64,000 bases of DNA from Amphibalanus amphitrite (GCF_019059575.1 NW_024881830.1:558001-622000); one strand, 5' to 3'; positions 23,760 to 36,307 are shown, numbered from the stretch's first letter. Made by a program: numbers and translations. Notes: a model not told the origin generated them from the sequence alone.

Positions 23760-24786
23760 CCCTCGCCGGCCGAGGGGGTATGTATATGCCGATAGGGTTT
23801 TTTTTTTTCGCGATAGCTCCCAACACGCTGGCGATAGAGCGCTGAAACTTGGCATACCTGACTTTTTATTCAAGCCGGATCTTTTGACACCAACCGCATT
23901 TTTTGGGTCAGGTCAGGTCACTGACCTATGACGTCATAAGTGAACCTCTGCACGGTCTTCAGATATCGCAACTTCGCAACGCCCTCACTACCAGAGGATA
24001 TGTCACAGGGAAATGAAACTTGCAGGATCTAGTATCCATTATGAGTCTCACAACTTGTATATCTCGGATTTTTCCCTAAAGGTCATATGAGGTCAGGTCA
24101 TTTTCGTGACCTCACCATTATAAGTCATTGGGAAAAATGAAAACTGCTATTCTGGCGCCTGGAACGATCTCCAACTATCTCAAGCACACATAATCGTGAT
24201 TTGATGCTTTCCTTGCAAGGTTAGATGCGTCACTTTTGCAATGTTGACCTTGCGTGACGTCATTTATGACGTTATCAAGGCCATATTAGTTTTTCGCCAA
24301 TAACTCTTGATCAAATTGAGCTAGCGAGTCGGGGAAGCCATCAATGGAGTCAGGAAGACCTGCCGAATCGAATGATATGCGACATGACCTCTTTCGACAA
24401 CTTCGTGACCTGGGGGTGCTGACCTGACCTTGACCTGCGGTCAACACGCCAAGTTGACCTGACCCGAACAAAAAGTATATCATTCGACGCGCCTGAGCAA
24501 GGCGAACACGATGCTGCAAAATCGCGGCTCTGCGGCCGTTTTTTGCAAAGTTATTCACCAAAAACTGAACCGTACCTTGGGGCACTTGACCTGACCTCAG
24601 AGGTCACCGGTTGACCTAGGACCTTAGAAATCGGGTACCAATCTCTGCGTCTCGTAACGGCGCACACGCTCGTTTTTTCCGCGACGCGCTAGCTCCACCA
24701 GTGGCGAAACGGTGAGGGGGGTCGTACCCGCCCCCCCCCCCCCCTCGGCCGGCGCGTATGTAGAAAACCAATAGGTCCGGCGAGGG
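23760..24786. mobile_element. piggyBac-like TTAA element A, copy 1 (1027 bp)
   Basis: It is flanked by TTAA (23756-23759, 24787-24790), with ends CCCTCGCCGG and CCGGCGAGGG. A near-identical copy is at 36773-37805. The conserved block is at 24058-24132. The internal inverted repeat TCGAATGATAT (24369-24379) against ATATCATTCGA (about 24477-24487) encloses TGACCTTGA (24425-24433). A C-tract followed by CTCGGCCGGCGCG lies near the right end. No coding capacity. Confidence 0.88.
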
Positions 24787-25012
24787 TTAAAGGATAAATA
24801 ACTAAAAGAAAATACATAATCATTGTATACAATCAACATTTTCAGCAACACCGGCTAACTAAAGAAAAGCAGACAAGTGATTTTTTCTTTTTATAGTCGC
24901 ATTTAAAGCCGTATGATAGGTGACTATAACATATTCTATTAACAAAATATAACTCTTCCATTTATATTCGTTCTCCGTTGGCAAAGGACACCCGACACGT
25001 CGTCATGAAAAC

Positions 25013-25995
25013 CAGTCAATAGCCGTTTTCACGACGGCCATCTGGTACATATTTGGTGCACATCTGGTGCAGAATAGGTGCAGATTTTGTCAAATCAGGT
25101 TCAGTGTGTCTCTTAGCAGCTATCAGCTAGGGTTGCACTAATTGCTTATATTGCCTGCTTTGTCATATTATCAGAGAGCATCATCGATTAAAACACTGAA
25201 ATAAAATCATAAAGGCCGTTTTCACGACGGAATAGCAGGCATCTATTTGATACCAATATAATCCTTTGGTTCCTCAGGAATTTTAGTAGTTCTTTTTAGT
25301 AGGTTTACCAGCTTTCGAATGAATGGCGCGTTAGTTTGCTATTTTTCTATTAAATATCACATCGATTTACTTTATCTAAGGATTTATCACTAACATCAAC
25401 ATAAGGCGTAAGCACAATTATAAAATTATGAAATTATTAAATACTAGTACAATAGTTAAAAAAAGATACTGAGTTGCCACACTACAAAAGATATATTCAT
25501 TTATGGCGCACGACAGACATTTAGAAAGCAGCGCCCTGTTTTATTGCACGCTGCTAGCCGCTTCCATTGGGTTTTGCAGGCCGACGTCATTGGTTGTTAC
25601 ACGTATGATGTCACGCGACTTGTGGCCTATCACGGCTCTTTAATGATCTCCACTAAATGAATGCAACAATGGCCTTTTAAGTTGATATCTGTGGCCATCT
25701 GTCTATGGAGCGACCAATATGAAAGTTAGATGAATTTACCGGGGTTACATGACTATGAGCAAGCAAATGTGTATCAGGAATGGATTCAGGTGGAGAATTG
25801 CGCTGGACCATGAGTGCTCGAGCGCTCCCAATTCCACGCCGGTTTGGCTTTGGAGCCGAGACAGACGATGCGGGTCAAGGTCACCGCTGGGGTAACGCTG
25901 GATTGGCTGCGCCCGAGCACCCGTAACGCGGCACAATTCTCCATCTATAGATTTTCCTATTCGCTCAGCATTGTGATACCTAGGTGTTCGTAATA
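25013..25995 (+). mobile_element. Family H fragments
   Basis: Two left-end sequences (GCCGTTTTCACGACGG at about 25023 and again at about 25216) are followed by sequence parallel to 4436-5210, including a diverged copy of the ~115-bp GC-rich unit (25810-25925). No matching right end is found before 26050, so these are truncated copies. Confidence 0.5.
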
Positions 25996-26052
25996 GCAAT
26001 TACTCTGCTTATGTACTTATCCCCGGTTATTTAAAAGAAGTTTTTGTGAGGG

Positions 26053-28154
26053 CAGGGGCGTCGCCACGGATTTTTGAGTGGGGGGGTCGGGTTTCTAGTC
26101 TTCACCCGATGGGTAGGGGTGTTTTTTTTTGCCACACTTTCCAGTTTTGTGCGTGTGTATGTGTGTGTGTGCGTGTGTAACAAATCGGCGCGCAGCGCCG
26201 CCAAATTTGGTATAACCTATTAGGTAGGTATACCTACCTATATCACTTGCGTAAAAATTATCACTGGTCACTTAAGGTCAGGTCGCCATGTCAACGTCAA
26301 GTTCAGTTATACGGTATACCTCTATAAAAACTTTCCCCTCTCGCCATTCTTGTAGCTTTTCTCCCATAACTTCGAAATTTGGTACACTGTATAGGTACCT
26401 AATGTATGGGGTTATACGTGTCAGCAATTCATGATTCTAACTGAGGATTTACATCTATGATCTGAAGGCAGGTCAAATACGTGACCTCATCATTAGAAAA
26501 TAATGAGAAATTAGAAAAAGCACGAATGCCTCCTGCTTTGAAAAAGTTCGTCAGAAACGCAAAATATCTTTGGAGCCATGACAACTCAGCTCATCATTGC
26601 CAGGGACAGGGTGCAACTTATGGCGAGTGATGACTCGAAAGGTCATTAGTGGAAATGTCCATCGATGGCCACCAGCATTTTTTTCTACAACTTTTGACGA
26701 AGACGCGGTAGCACCTGGAAGGTGTTCACTGTTCAGCTCAACAACACGGATCCATTCGTATGCAGCAGGAGGTCCTTTTTCGATTAGGACATAACGTTGA
26801 CCTGAGGTCGTTTTAACGTTAATTCTGAATGGTCAAATTTTAACTCATGTGACGCGTCTCAAAGAGATCAAGACGGTGGTGACAAGACAACATATGTACA
26901 TACCATACAAATTCACGGAATCGAAAGTTATTGCAAAGCAGATGTTTCGGCAGAATCTGTCCAGTTAGCTGTTTACCTTCTTATGGGCCAAACATAGACC
27001 TGAGATGAAATCTAACGCGAAGCTAGCGAAAGAGCGTTAAAAGAGCTATCGAAGAGTTTTCTGCTTCACTGTAGCCCTTCTATTGGTGGTTTTCCAGTCG
27101 CTAACGTATAACGTATACTAAACTAACGCTGAGGCATGCTTTCGACCCCTGATCGATCTACAGGTTTGCGGAAAAAGAGCATGCTGCCCGTGACGAGAGA
27201 AAGCCGATGATACCTATTTACAAGTTTTCGGGTCATCTCAGGACTCAGGTCATCGCCAATAAGTAGAGAAACTCGGGACCTGCTAGAACTTAACGAATGT
27301 AAGTTGTGATGGTTTTTCGAGGTTCTGATTATGAATGTTATCTTAGTTTTGAGCGAAGATGATGACTCCATGCATTTGGGGTAGATCAGGTCAGGTCAGA
27401 TCGACCAGTACCTAATAGTGGATGACCACCACCGATTGCTTCCTAGCATGTTATATGAATAAGCAACACAACTACTTCTTAAATGTTCAGATGGGCGCTA
27501 AGTTCAAAATCAGCTCCAAAAACTACCCTATCAATTAAAAGCACGTTATGAAAAAGTGAACTAATTTCATCTTTATTTGAATCAGGGATATCGATTTATT
27601 TTAAGTAGGTGATTAACTCGAGCGCACCGGAAGTTTTGTTGCAATTGGCTCCTTTTTGCGCGACTTCTTTGCGAAAGCCCGAGACGGTTCCATCTGACTC
27701 CCTTTCCCCTACATATGCACTGTACAGCTAGTTGTGACGGTAGCCATGGGGCTGAGGCCAGTTTGTAGTTTTGTAGTTAGGTACTGATCCGACGAATCGA
27801 CTGCGACCATTTTTTTTTTTAAACGATCAGACGAACGCTCGGGGCAGTTTTGGCGCGTCCAATCCTTTGAGGGATAAGAAGGTACTAGGATGGGGGCTAC
27901 TTAAAAACATTGTTGTGCTGGTGTTCCCCGCCCACAGCTAATTGACCTTTAGGTAATTGGCTAATTGGCTTTAGGGAGCTCTTGAAGCGATTTTGAATCT
28001 GATGTATTTGTTGGTGTTGCTGACGCCTGCTTCACTGACATAAAAGCTAAAAAAGCATACTCAGCATCGCAAAAAGTGGGGGGGTCGACACCCCCAGTTT
28101 TCAAGAGTGGGGGGGTCACGACCCCCCCCGACCCCCCCGTCGGCGACGCCCCTG
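26053..28154. mobile_element. hAT-like element G (2102 bp) carrying the shared interior
   Basis: Perfect 13-bp inverted repeats CAGGGGCGTCGCC and GGCGACGCCCCTG are flanked by an exact 8-bp duplication TGTGAGGG (26045-26052 and 28155-28162). Despite hAT-like ends, the first half follows the same order as the TTAA elements: a GCAGGTCAAATACGTGACCT block (26467-26486), a 'TTCAGCTCAACAACAC...ATTCGTATG' segment (about 26733-26762) and a GACGCGTCTC segment (about 26851). The second half (27120-28060) has no counterpart recognised here. No transposase frame. A (GT)n tract is at about 26150-26180. Confidence 0.87.
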
Positions 28155-28162
28155 TGTGAGGG

Positions 28163-28615
28163 GATATCACGGCTATAGGTAGCTTCTCAGTTGCCCTATT
28201 CACGACTTTCAAAGAATGCTCCGATATCTAAATACCGCACAGACCTACTGCATTGGTGAATCTGACAAAAGGTCTGTGGAATTACATTCCCCCTCACCAC
28301 ACCCCTAAAAACTCATCCAGTGTCCAAAACCACTTTTATCGACTCGCCAAAAAAAAAAACACACACACACACTCACACAAAGCATGGGGCATGTCAGCTC
28401 TCAGTTCATTTATCATTGTCTTTACCATGGTTCAATTGCATTGCGCGATTCAAAGCACGTGAGTGCCTATATAGTATATATGTAGAAAATAATACCTACA
28501 GCAAAACATCAAAAATTACAAAGGCTACAATGCTTAAAAAGTAGGTTCATCAAGGAAGCCCATTTTAGCTTGCGTGGTGTTGCCAACCATGCGATTCCAA
28601 CGCGGGCTATTCACA
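28163..28615. other. Non-coding, with a small (CA)n tract
   Basis: A-rich run followed by (CA)n at about 28349-28380. No gene recognised. Confidence 0.45.
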
Positions 28616-29790
28616 ACGTCTGCAAAGGCACGTTAACAACTGACAAGCCGCCACCGCTGCCACTTATTCATAGATGGTTGATATCGCAGCTTGAGCGTCA
28701 GCAGCGCGGCCCACAACGCGTCGGCGCCAGCGCACGCAGCTGTTGGCACTCGGCAGCCGGTGTTGCGACTTAACGGCCGGCCGGCCCCATGAAGGAGAAG
28801 CTCTTGCTGAAGCTTTGTGATCGCCTCATAGCCGCCTTGGATGTCATCTTTCTTGGCAGATCCATCCGTTCAGATGGTACGGTGCAGTCTGGATAAAGGA
28901 CGAAGTCCAACGCCGCTAACCCCGCGACGGCCACCCCAGAACGTGGCCGCAGACCGAACGGGCGTGAGGGCCGTAAGGGCCACCCCGCCATCCGGTAGGT
29001 GGCTGAGCAGCCGGGCGCAGCGGCGCCTGGGCGGCGGCCGCGCTGAGATGAAGTCCCAAACCGCCATGTCGCCATCACCGCCATCACCATTGCTGCAGCT
29101 GTTCCCAACCGCCTCCATTGCCGCCGTTGTCAGGTATTGCCAGCAGCCGCGCCGCGGGATGTCAGAAGCCGCGCCTCCAGCGCCCCTCTCCGCACGTGTG
29201 CAGGTGCTCTGCGGCCGCCGGGTCCGACGTCCAGGCAGAACATGATATTTCCATGCTGCTCCGACGGTGGGCTGGTCTTGTTTGGGTGTTCCTCCACTGT
29301 GACGTCGGTCACGCCTACCCCGGCCAGGGCGCAGAGGCCGACGTCTCACCATCCGGTTGCGGTCCTCAGTCGGGTCGCAACGTGTGCCTCTACCGCAGCG
29401 TGGAGCGCGCTCCCGCTGGGCAGCGATACAGCCAAACGTAACATGCGGGCGGCCAGCGCTGCGCCGGACAGCGGACCCATGCAGGGGGTATGCCGGTCTC
29501 GGCCATTAGCGGGGTCGTCGGGGCCGAGGCTGTACATACAGCTGGTGACCGCGTGAGCCGCCAATCGAAGCTCACGGCTTATAAGCTCGACGCGGGCATC
29601 ACACGTTGTCCCGATGGGAGCTCCACGACGCCGCCGCGAACTCCAGCAGCGCGGCTCGCAGCGCGAAGACCGGTACGGACGGCCGGGGCGCAAACGGCGT
29701 GCGGGAGTCGCAGGCGACGGAAGACGTTCTGCGGACAGAAAGGGTTGGGCATAAGCTGGTCGGCAGGACACTCTTGAGCCGAGCCTTTGA
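28616..29790. other. GC-rich block with overlapping open frames, unassigned
   Basis: Base composition rises sharply compared with the flanks and several frames stay open on both strands. The longest are 28870-29352 and 29346-29771 on the minus strand and 29137-29556 on the plus strand. Minus-strand 28770-29108 ends in a Ser/Phe-rich tail (RRSQSFSKSFSFMG). None contains a domain I recognise, and low stop density is expected in GC-rich DNA. It could be a CpG-rich promoter, an exon cluster of an unknown gene, or a repeat. Confidence 0.25.
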
Positions 29791-31144
29791 TGTAATTACA
29801 GATGATCCAGAAGCATGCACAAAAATTCATGACACACTATTCCCATTTATGTATTTGCTACATATGATATGATATACCAGCTCATGATCAGTGACGCATT
29901 CTGGGCAATATGTTCTAAAGTGAAGTAACTGAAGTTACAATTGACAGCTTAAAAAAAAACACACACGCACACACATTCGATAGCTTATGAGAATAACATG
30001 CCTTGTCTGTTTAATGCAGGAAAATATTTTTCACTTTTTTAGAAACAGCAAAACCGTTGTCAACATGCCATGTCAACTATCTAAACAATTTTTATGGAAA
30101 CTGCTCTAGCTAGCTTAAAGTTCCACAACGTTTCCGGAGCACTGCACCCAAACTCAGTTCATGTTGCAAGAAAAAACAGTAATAATGCCTCCTAATTTTG
30201 AATGAAATATAGGTATGAGTAATTTGATTTGGAAATTGGAAAGCAACAAATTTCCGCACATCATTTTAGCAAAATTACTATTTTCTTCAGCCACCAGGTT
30301 TTGCACAAAACTATAGTAAACTTTATGATCTAGTTTACACCAAACCAAAGCCCCTTTTAACAAATGTTGAATAAATTTTAACAATTTTAAAAAATGTATC
30401 GTGGAAAAAATGAAAAGTGTAGATTTGTAAAGCCGGGATATTTCACGGATTAGGCACATAAAGAAATATCTTCACCTTTCTTTGAGCCACCAGCCTTCAC
30501 CAAGTTTTACACGAATGAAGTGAACCAGACAATGTGGCAACTCAAAATTGTGATGGTTTGAGATAATTATAACGGTAAAAGAAAAAGCAACACAAGGTTC
30601 CTTACCCTCGCTTTTTTCACTAGTCCAGATGAGGCTTCAACTGTTGCCGACCTGAGGAGCTATAGGGACTTGAGCTTTCCAAAACTCAATTTCTAAGGGC
30701 ACTGAGCAGTGTTTGGGTTTCACACGTAGGCGATCGTAAGTTATATTAAGTTGACAAAGCAAGCAAAGCAAAGCATGATGCCCCGCGCGTCCACCCGCGA
30801 CCACGTCCCGCGTCCGACTCCCGACCGCCGCGTGACCCGAGGCTCCCGGCGGTCACGTGACCTACCGGCCGGGACTGCAAACGGCCTTCAACACCATTCT
30901 TGTATGACGTCATATCCTACTGAGGTGCTGATTGGTTATTTCCACCGTAGTTATTTTTGTTTCATTGTTTTGCGTGTTTTTCTTATGTGAAATGTAATTA
31001 AAAAATTTGCCATATTTTAATCACCATTAAAACATAACTCAATAGGCATAAAAGAAAGCTCGATATATACTTTCCTTGTTTTTAAGAATTCCGGAATTAG
31101 ATACCCGAGGGAGTAAAGTTGCCACGCTGATTTGATACCTCATA
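29791..31144. other. AT-rich intergenic stretch with a short CpG-rich patch
   Basis: Mostly AT-rich with no gene. At 30780-30880 a CpG-rich patch contains the palindromic E-box GGTCACGTGACC (30851-30862). A promoter is possible but no transcript is supported. Confidence 0.3.
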
Positions 31145-31324
31145 AGACGCGTTTACATAGGGTTTGTTGCAAGCTTATATCTCCGTCCGTGATGTTGCAA
31201 AAGATGCCAATGGTGCTTAAAAATTTACAAAATGATCCCCTCTAAATATTTGAAGACCACTGCAACGAAATCATCGCCAATTAACGAGCTAGAGCCTCGT
31301 CAAATATGCTATGTAAACCGGGTT
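31145..31324 (-). mobile_element. Family M MITE, copy 2 (180 bp)
   Basis: Inverted copy of the element at 4470-4650. It is flanked by ATA on both sides (31142-31144, 31325-31327). The left end is decayed (AGACGCGTTTACATAG) and the right end intact (CTATGTAAACCGGGTT). Confidence 0.7.
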
Positions 31325-31812
31325 ATAGTCGAAAGGTGGGCTACTAGAACCAAAAATTGCTGTGTTTGTAAATAAATAAGTGATTTGAGGGCAAAAAATG
31401 CCCGGATTTAAACTTCTAAAATTATTTTGAACATAAAATATTTCAGTTTGAGGGATGTTAAGGCCTCAAAGGGTAGGTACTTTTTAGGTATTAAATAAGT
31501 TCCTCTGCGAAAGTTCCGTCGTGAAAACGGCCATTATGAAGATATTTGCTGTAAAAGAAATTAGGTGCAGATTTGGTCAAATCAAGTGCATTCGCCGGAT
31601 AGCCCGTCGTGAAAATGGCTTGTATCTCTTCGTAGCTATCAGCTAGGGTTGCACTAATTGCTTATATGCTTGCCTTGTCATATTTTCAGAGAGTATCATC
31701 GATTACAACACTGAAATAAATTCATAAAATAAAGATATTTGCAGTAAAATATATTAGGTGCATATTTGGTCAAATTAGGTGCACTCGCCCGATAGCCCGT
31801 CATGAAAACGGC
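31325..31812. mobile_element. Family H right-end fragments
   Basis: 31330-31532 aligns with 5228-5428 and ends in CCGTCGTGAAAACGGCC. Further right ends with the same motif, slightly mutated, occur near 31600 and 31800, with partly repeated DNA between them ('AGCTATCAGCTAGGGTTGC', also near 25120). Several overlapping truncated copies seem likely. Confidence 0.5.
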
Positions 31813-32190
31813 TAATGTGAGCTGAAATACGCAGAATCCGGCCGAACATGGTATCGAGAAATAGGTCCCAGGTCAAAGGTCAGTTGGGTCAGGGTAATGA
31901 ATTTTTAGGGTTTGGTGTAAAAAAAAAGATCAACTCGAGGGTACTGAAAGTTTCGCCGTAATCGGTCGCTTTTTGCACGAATTATTCGCGAAAAACCAAA
32001 GGGACCGACCTTTGGTTTCCGACCCCCCTACAAGTGCGAGGGTCTTTATCATCGAATGACTCCTAATCAATATAACCTTCGCACCTTCGTTATACCTTCG
32101 CAATGCATGCCAAAACCGAGCCATTGGAGGTTCCACACAGACAAACCAATCTAACATTATACGACTCTGTATGAATCTATCCCTCCGTAT
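31813..32190. other. Element residue, no gene
   Basis: 31860-32040 contains AGGTCAAAGGTCA-type runs and a 'CAACTCGAGGGTACTGAAAGTTT' stretch resembling parts of the elements at 27600 and 34680. It is probably a decayed fragment of the same superfamily. No ends were found. Confidence 0.35.
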
Positions 32191-32199
32191 CGGCGCTAT

Positions 32200-32508
32200 G
32201 GTCTGAAGGAGGTCACCCGGCGAGCCTGAGACGGCGCCTCACCTGGAGAGATCGACTCGGCGCCGGCCGACGGACGCGTTGGACGGTTGCACGCGGCGCC
32301 AGTCGCGGCCAGCAGTGGGCGGTGGCTGCACGTGCCGCACAGTGATCAGAGCGACCGTCCGTGATCGGCAGTGACTGGTGGGTCACATTAGGGGACAGCG
32401 CTGCGCGGAGCGGCCCTACACACGGAGCGCCGCGTAGTGAGGCGTCTCAGCTGCGCTCGCTGGGGACCGCGTTCAGACCGGACCACGCAGCAGCGCCGAA
32501 ATGGCCAG
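32200..32508 (+). promoter_or_regulatory. Candidate promoter and first exon of an unidentified gene
   Basis: A CpG-rich block ends in GCCGAAATGGCCAG followed directly by GTAAGT (32509). That is a start codon in good context, eight coding bases, and a consensus splice donor. This is the usual form of a short 5' exon. The partner exon would lie downstream on the plus strand. None was recognised within the window, where transposons follow at once. The gene, if real, is unknown. Confidence 0.4.
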
Positions 32509-32591
32509 GTAAGTCGAACAAGGACTCGTCATTAGAGGATACGTTGCAGTGTAGTCTCATCAGAAAGGGGGCTTACTAAAGCGCCATCCGT

Positions 32592-32756
32592 CAGTAGCGG
32601 CGGAACACCTTCAATTAAGGTGGGGGGGGGGGGGGGGGCACTGCCGAATTTTGGTCCCATTCTTTCCATGCAACGCCCATAGGGCTAATGTTAAAATGCC
32701 AAAACCAAAGGTGGGGGGGCACGGTGCCCGGTACCCTCCCCGGTCCGCCGCCTAAG
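32592..32756 (+). mobile_element. Family K MITE, copy 2 (165 bp)
   Basis: It starts CAGTAGCGGCGGAAC and ends in CCGCCGCCTAAG. Flanks CCATCCGT (32584-32591) and CCATACGT (32757-32764) match at 7 of 8 positions. It lies just downstream of the candidate first exon. Confidence 0.82.
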
Positions 32757-32835
32757 CCATACGTTAGTTCTTGAGCCTCTGAAAGCAGCGTCTGCTTACG
32801 GAATATGACAGTTACCTACATGTCTCTCACTATGC

Positions 32836-35451
32836 CAGGGCCTCGGCTAAGGAATTTTGACTACTGGGGCAAATCGTCAAAGTGTGTTGGCGCCCTGCTG
32901 GGGGGTGGGGGGGGGGGGGGGGGGTTTGAACACCTGCGGTTTTTCCTGAGGTTTTTCGCGGATATCTCAAAAACCGTTTTTGAAAAACGGCGGCGCTCCA
33001 TCATCCATCAATTCTACACGTGTTGTAAAAATTTCAGACCAAGATCATTCAAGATCAGGTCACCAGGTCACTTCAAGTGACCTCATCTCATAAAATGTTT
33101 CAATGTAGGTATGCCGTAGCTACACCGACGAAGTGACCGATCGCTTTGAAACTTTCAGCGGTTGATAAGAGCAACAGCATGTACAAAATTTATAGGTATC
33201 TCGGAATTTTCACATCGGTGACCTAAGGTCAGCTCAATTTTGCGACCTCTATTATAAGTCAATGGGAGAAAATTCAAAACCACCTCTTTTGGAGGAAAGT
33301 TGTTCTAAACACTATGAAACACTGTACGTGACTTCGACACACTGAACATGAAAATAGCACCCGTGACCCTTGTTTATGCCCCTGAGGTCATCTCAGTTCA
33401 CGAATGGTATCTAACAGTTTTTCGCGAATAACTTTGAAAGAGGCATGCTAGAGCGATGAAAATGCCTTAGTTGTGTTTGGCTCGACGATTCAGATCGACC
33501 GATATGCAACATGACAATTTCCGGTCAGATCATGACCCTGACCTGAGGTCGAATTTTCAAGTTGACGTTCAAGGTCAAATTGTAGTTAACCCGGCAGGCG
33601 GTGGGCCTACCAGCCACCTTCCGCGCGGTGGGGGGGGGGGGGCACTTTTTTGCCCCCCCCCCCGTATCTCCGAAACTACTGGACGGATCCGGAAAATTCA
33701 AACGGCGTTCGATAGCCCTGTCAAATTTGTCGAAGGAAACCAAATTTCATTCACCTCGGGGTCACCGATGACGTCACAGGTCAGGTCAAAGATAAAATGT
33801 TTCACCGTTCACGGGGCTTCTAGGGAAAGCGCTATAACACCGAGTAAAACGCATTTTGTCGAAAATCAGCGATAAGGCGTCAGTAGTCTAGTACATATGT
33901 TGCTATTAGAGGTCACTGGTCATACCAGGTCAGGTCACAGGTCAGGTCACCAAAGGTCACCAAGGGTCACCACATGAGCCCAACTTTACTAAGGTTATGC
34001 GATGCATGTTTTATGGCCAGTTTTTCATTTCCAACTCAATGGTGTTGGTTATAAGACCATCAGGTACGGTTTAGGTCACTTTCTGGTGGAGGTCAGGTCA
34101 AGGTCAGGTCAAAAAAGGTCAAATTTCAAAGTTGATATTTTTGCATAAAAAGGGTATCGATTCGATGCAGCTCGTCACGGGGAGTCTAATGGTGGTCTTT
34201 GTTTTGCGCTACGAGGTCTAGAATTGCTAAAAATTGAGTTTGAAAATTTGACGTCATCAATTTTGAACAGTTTTTTTTTCGCTATAACTTGGCCAAAAAA
34301 AGAGGTATCGATCTCAAATTTGGTATGTAGATAGAAGGTGGTAGGTGCTATCACATATATTCCGTTTTTTCGAAATTCAAAAAACCTTTTCGATTTTTTG
34401 GCTATGATATTCAAAAAATCTTTTTTATTTTTGGGGGTCAAAATCCAAAAAATTCGAAAAACCGAAATATCAGTTTTGTAGCCCTTTTAATCCCACACCT
34501 CTTATGTTTGAAACATTTTTCTGTATCTCTAAAGCTGTAGGCCTGACAGCTCTTCCCGCGAAACCTTTTTTTGGTCGAAAATGGCAAAAATGACGTCACT
34601 CTGACGTCATTAGCGGCCAACCTATCACAGCCTTTGGAAAATTTTTGGTCATCATGTGCGCTAGCTGCTCCCGGGAGGGTACTGAAAGTTTGGTGACGAT
34701 CGGCGCAGCGGTTCTCGAGATATATCGAAAAAACTAAAGGGGGGGGGGCAAAAAAAAGCCCCCCCCCACCGCCTGGAAGGTTAATTTGATGTCTTGACGA
34801 GAGGAACACGATGTCGGTAAAAGAAAGCTCGTGCAAGGCATGAGTCAAAAGTTATTGCAGAAAAATTGTTCCCGAAAAATCGTCTATTTTGGTAGTTTTT
34901 GCCCCTTGCAGGCAAAACCGTTGACGTTAGGTCAAATCTAAGAGAAATAACCAGAAAGCATGCTAATATGGCTATCAAATGCGCTTTTCCGCGGTGCTGT
35001 AGCTCTAATTGGTTCCCGAGTTATGCGTCGGCATCTTGTAAACTGTCGATATTCGACCTGAAAATCGGCGAAATTTGGTCTTCACCATGACCTGACCTTT
35101 GACCTGACCAAAGAATTTGCCGAAGTGGCCGAAGTAATTTCGTCATTATTTTTAATTTTGACGCTCTTTCAAACGAAGATGGATTATGGGGTGCGAAAAG
35201 ACATGTTTGCCAATGCAGCCTATATTTTTTTAATGGAAATTGAGGGTGCAGCTGCACACCGTAACTCCCTCTTCCGCCGCCCCTGATTTCTTGCCACAAA
35301 CGTCTTCAACCGCTCCCGAATGAAAGAATGTACGTTAATATTGATGTATTCTCATTTTGTGGAGGTTGGGCAAAACCTGACCACTACTGGGGCATTCCTT
35401 GACTCTACTGGGGCATTTGCCCCAGTAGTTAACATGTTAGCCGAGGCCCTG
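32836..35451. mobile_element. hAT-like element S (2616 bp) with a family D-like interior
   Basis: Ends CAGGGCCTCGGCTAA and TTAGCCGAGGCCCTG are perfect inverted repeats, with a second inverted match (CTACTGGGGCAAAT) just inside. Exact 8-bp duplication CACTATGC flanks it (32828-32835 and 35452-35459). Its interior from about 32895 to 33585 and 34785 to 35165 parallels the TTAA element at 40873-42049, including the conserved block (33196-33268). A further TTAA element (33590-34780) is nested within. It either acquired its interior by insertion of a family D element whose ends have decayed, or shares the interior by descent. Confidence 0.8.
33590..34780. mobile_element. piggyBac-like TTAA element F (1191 bp), nested in S
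   Basis: Flanked by TTAA (33586-33589, 34781-34784). Ends CCCGGCAGGCGGTGG and CCACCGCCTGGAAGG are imperfect inverted repeats, each next to a G-tract/C-tract hairpin with an A/T-run loop. The host sequence on the two sides joins to match uninterrupted family D sequence near 41551-41565, which shows the insertion directly. A truncated relative is at about 55590-56108. No coding capacity. Confidence 0.85.
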
Positions 35452-35459
35452 CACTATGC

Positions 35460-36307
35460 TTCTCTATTCAATAAAATCATAGGGGGCGTCATATGTCACC
35501 CATTCTGTGCATAAACATTGTGATTTTCAGATAAGTCGTCCTCAGTAATGCTGTTATTGCTAGGATCTTGTGGTCATCTCTGAACTCAACGGAGTTCAGA
35601 GAACGAGTGCATATAAATTATAAACCTAGCAATTACTGCGTCGGTAAATTAGGCGAGGCTTAACACTTCGATCTGGCGATTAACTCGAGCCACTAAGATT
35701 GTTTACAGCCAACCACACCAGACCGTATAGGAGGTATTATACAGCCATCAGAATATGTCACGGCAACAATTACAACCGGAGCCAGCCCAAACTATTACCG
35801 CCAACACCAGCCCATACCGGCGTCCGGCACTAAAACATAGGCCGGTATCAACTCATGCCGAAACTACACCAACTTCCAGCCGGGCCTCGGCTGTCCAGCG
35901 AAACGCAGAACAATTACAAATACACCGGCCCCGGCAGGTCCTTTCCCGGCTCGTAATACCTTATACACAGTGAGCACGTGTAAATCAGCTCACTGTAGGT
36001 CTTGGCCTGGTCCGCAACACATTTACACAAGAACGTCAGCCCCGATAGGTCCTGGCGCGGCCGGGGCGCCGTGTCCGTAGTCCGTGCCGTTCCGGACCAG
36101 CGACTCCAGCAGCGGCCGCCAACTGGGCCGGCTTTCTCCGACTCCCAGAGCTCGCGCCGAGCTCGCGCCGAGACCGCCTAGTCCGTATATCGGGGTTATC
36201 AGACGGAGGGGCAGCCAGTTGAGCCACCTATGTGGTGAAACAGGGTACTCTCCTACATTTACCACCGACCCGTCAGGCAGGGGTCGGTGTATTGCAAACA
36301 CCCTGTA
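35460..36307. other. No confident gene; unassigned open frame on the minus strand
   Basis: A 92-codon minus-strand frame (36023-36301) is CpG-rich and ends at a stop near 36023, but shows no domain or homology that I recognise. The rest is intergenic. Confidence 0.25.

Noticed and set aside
33541-34780. Elements classed together as one simple satellite because of AGGTCA repeats
   Set aside because: Clear terminal inverted repeats, TTAA or 8-bp duplications and single-copy interiors show discrete transposons; the AGGTCA motif is only one component.
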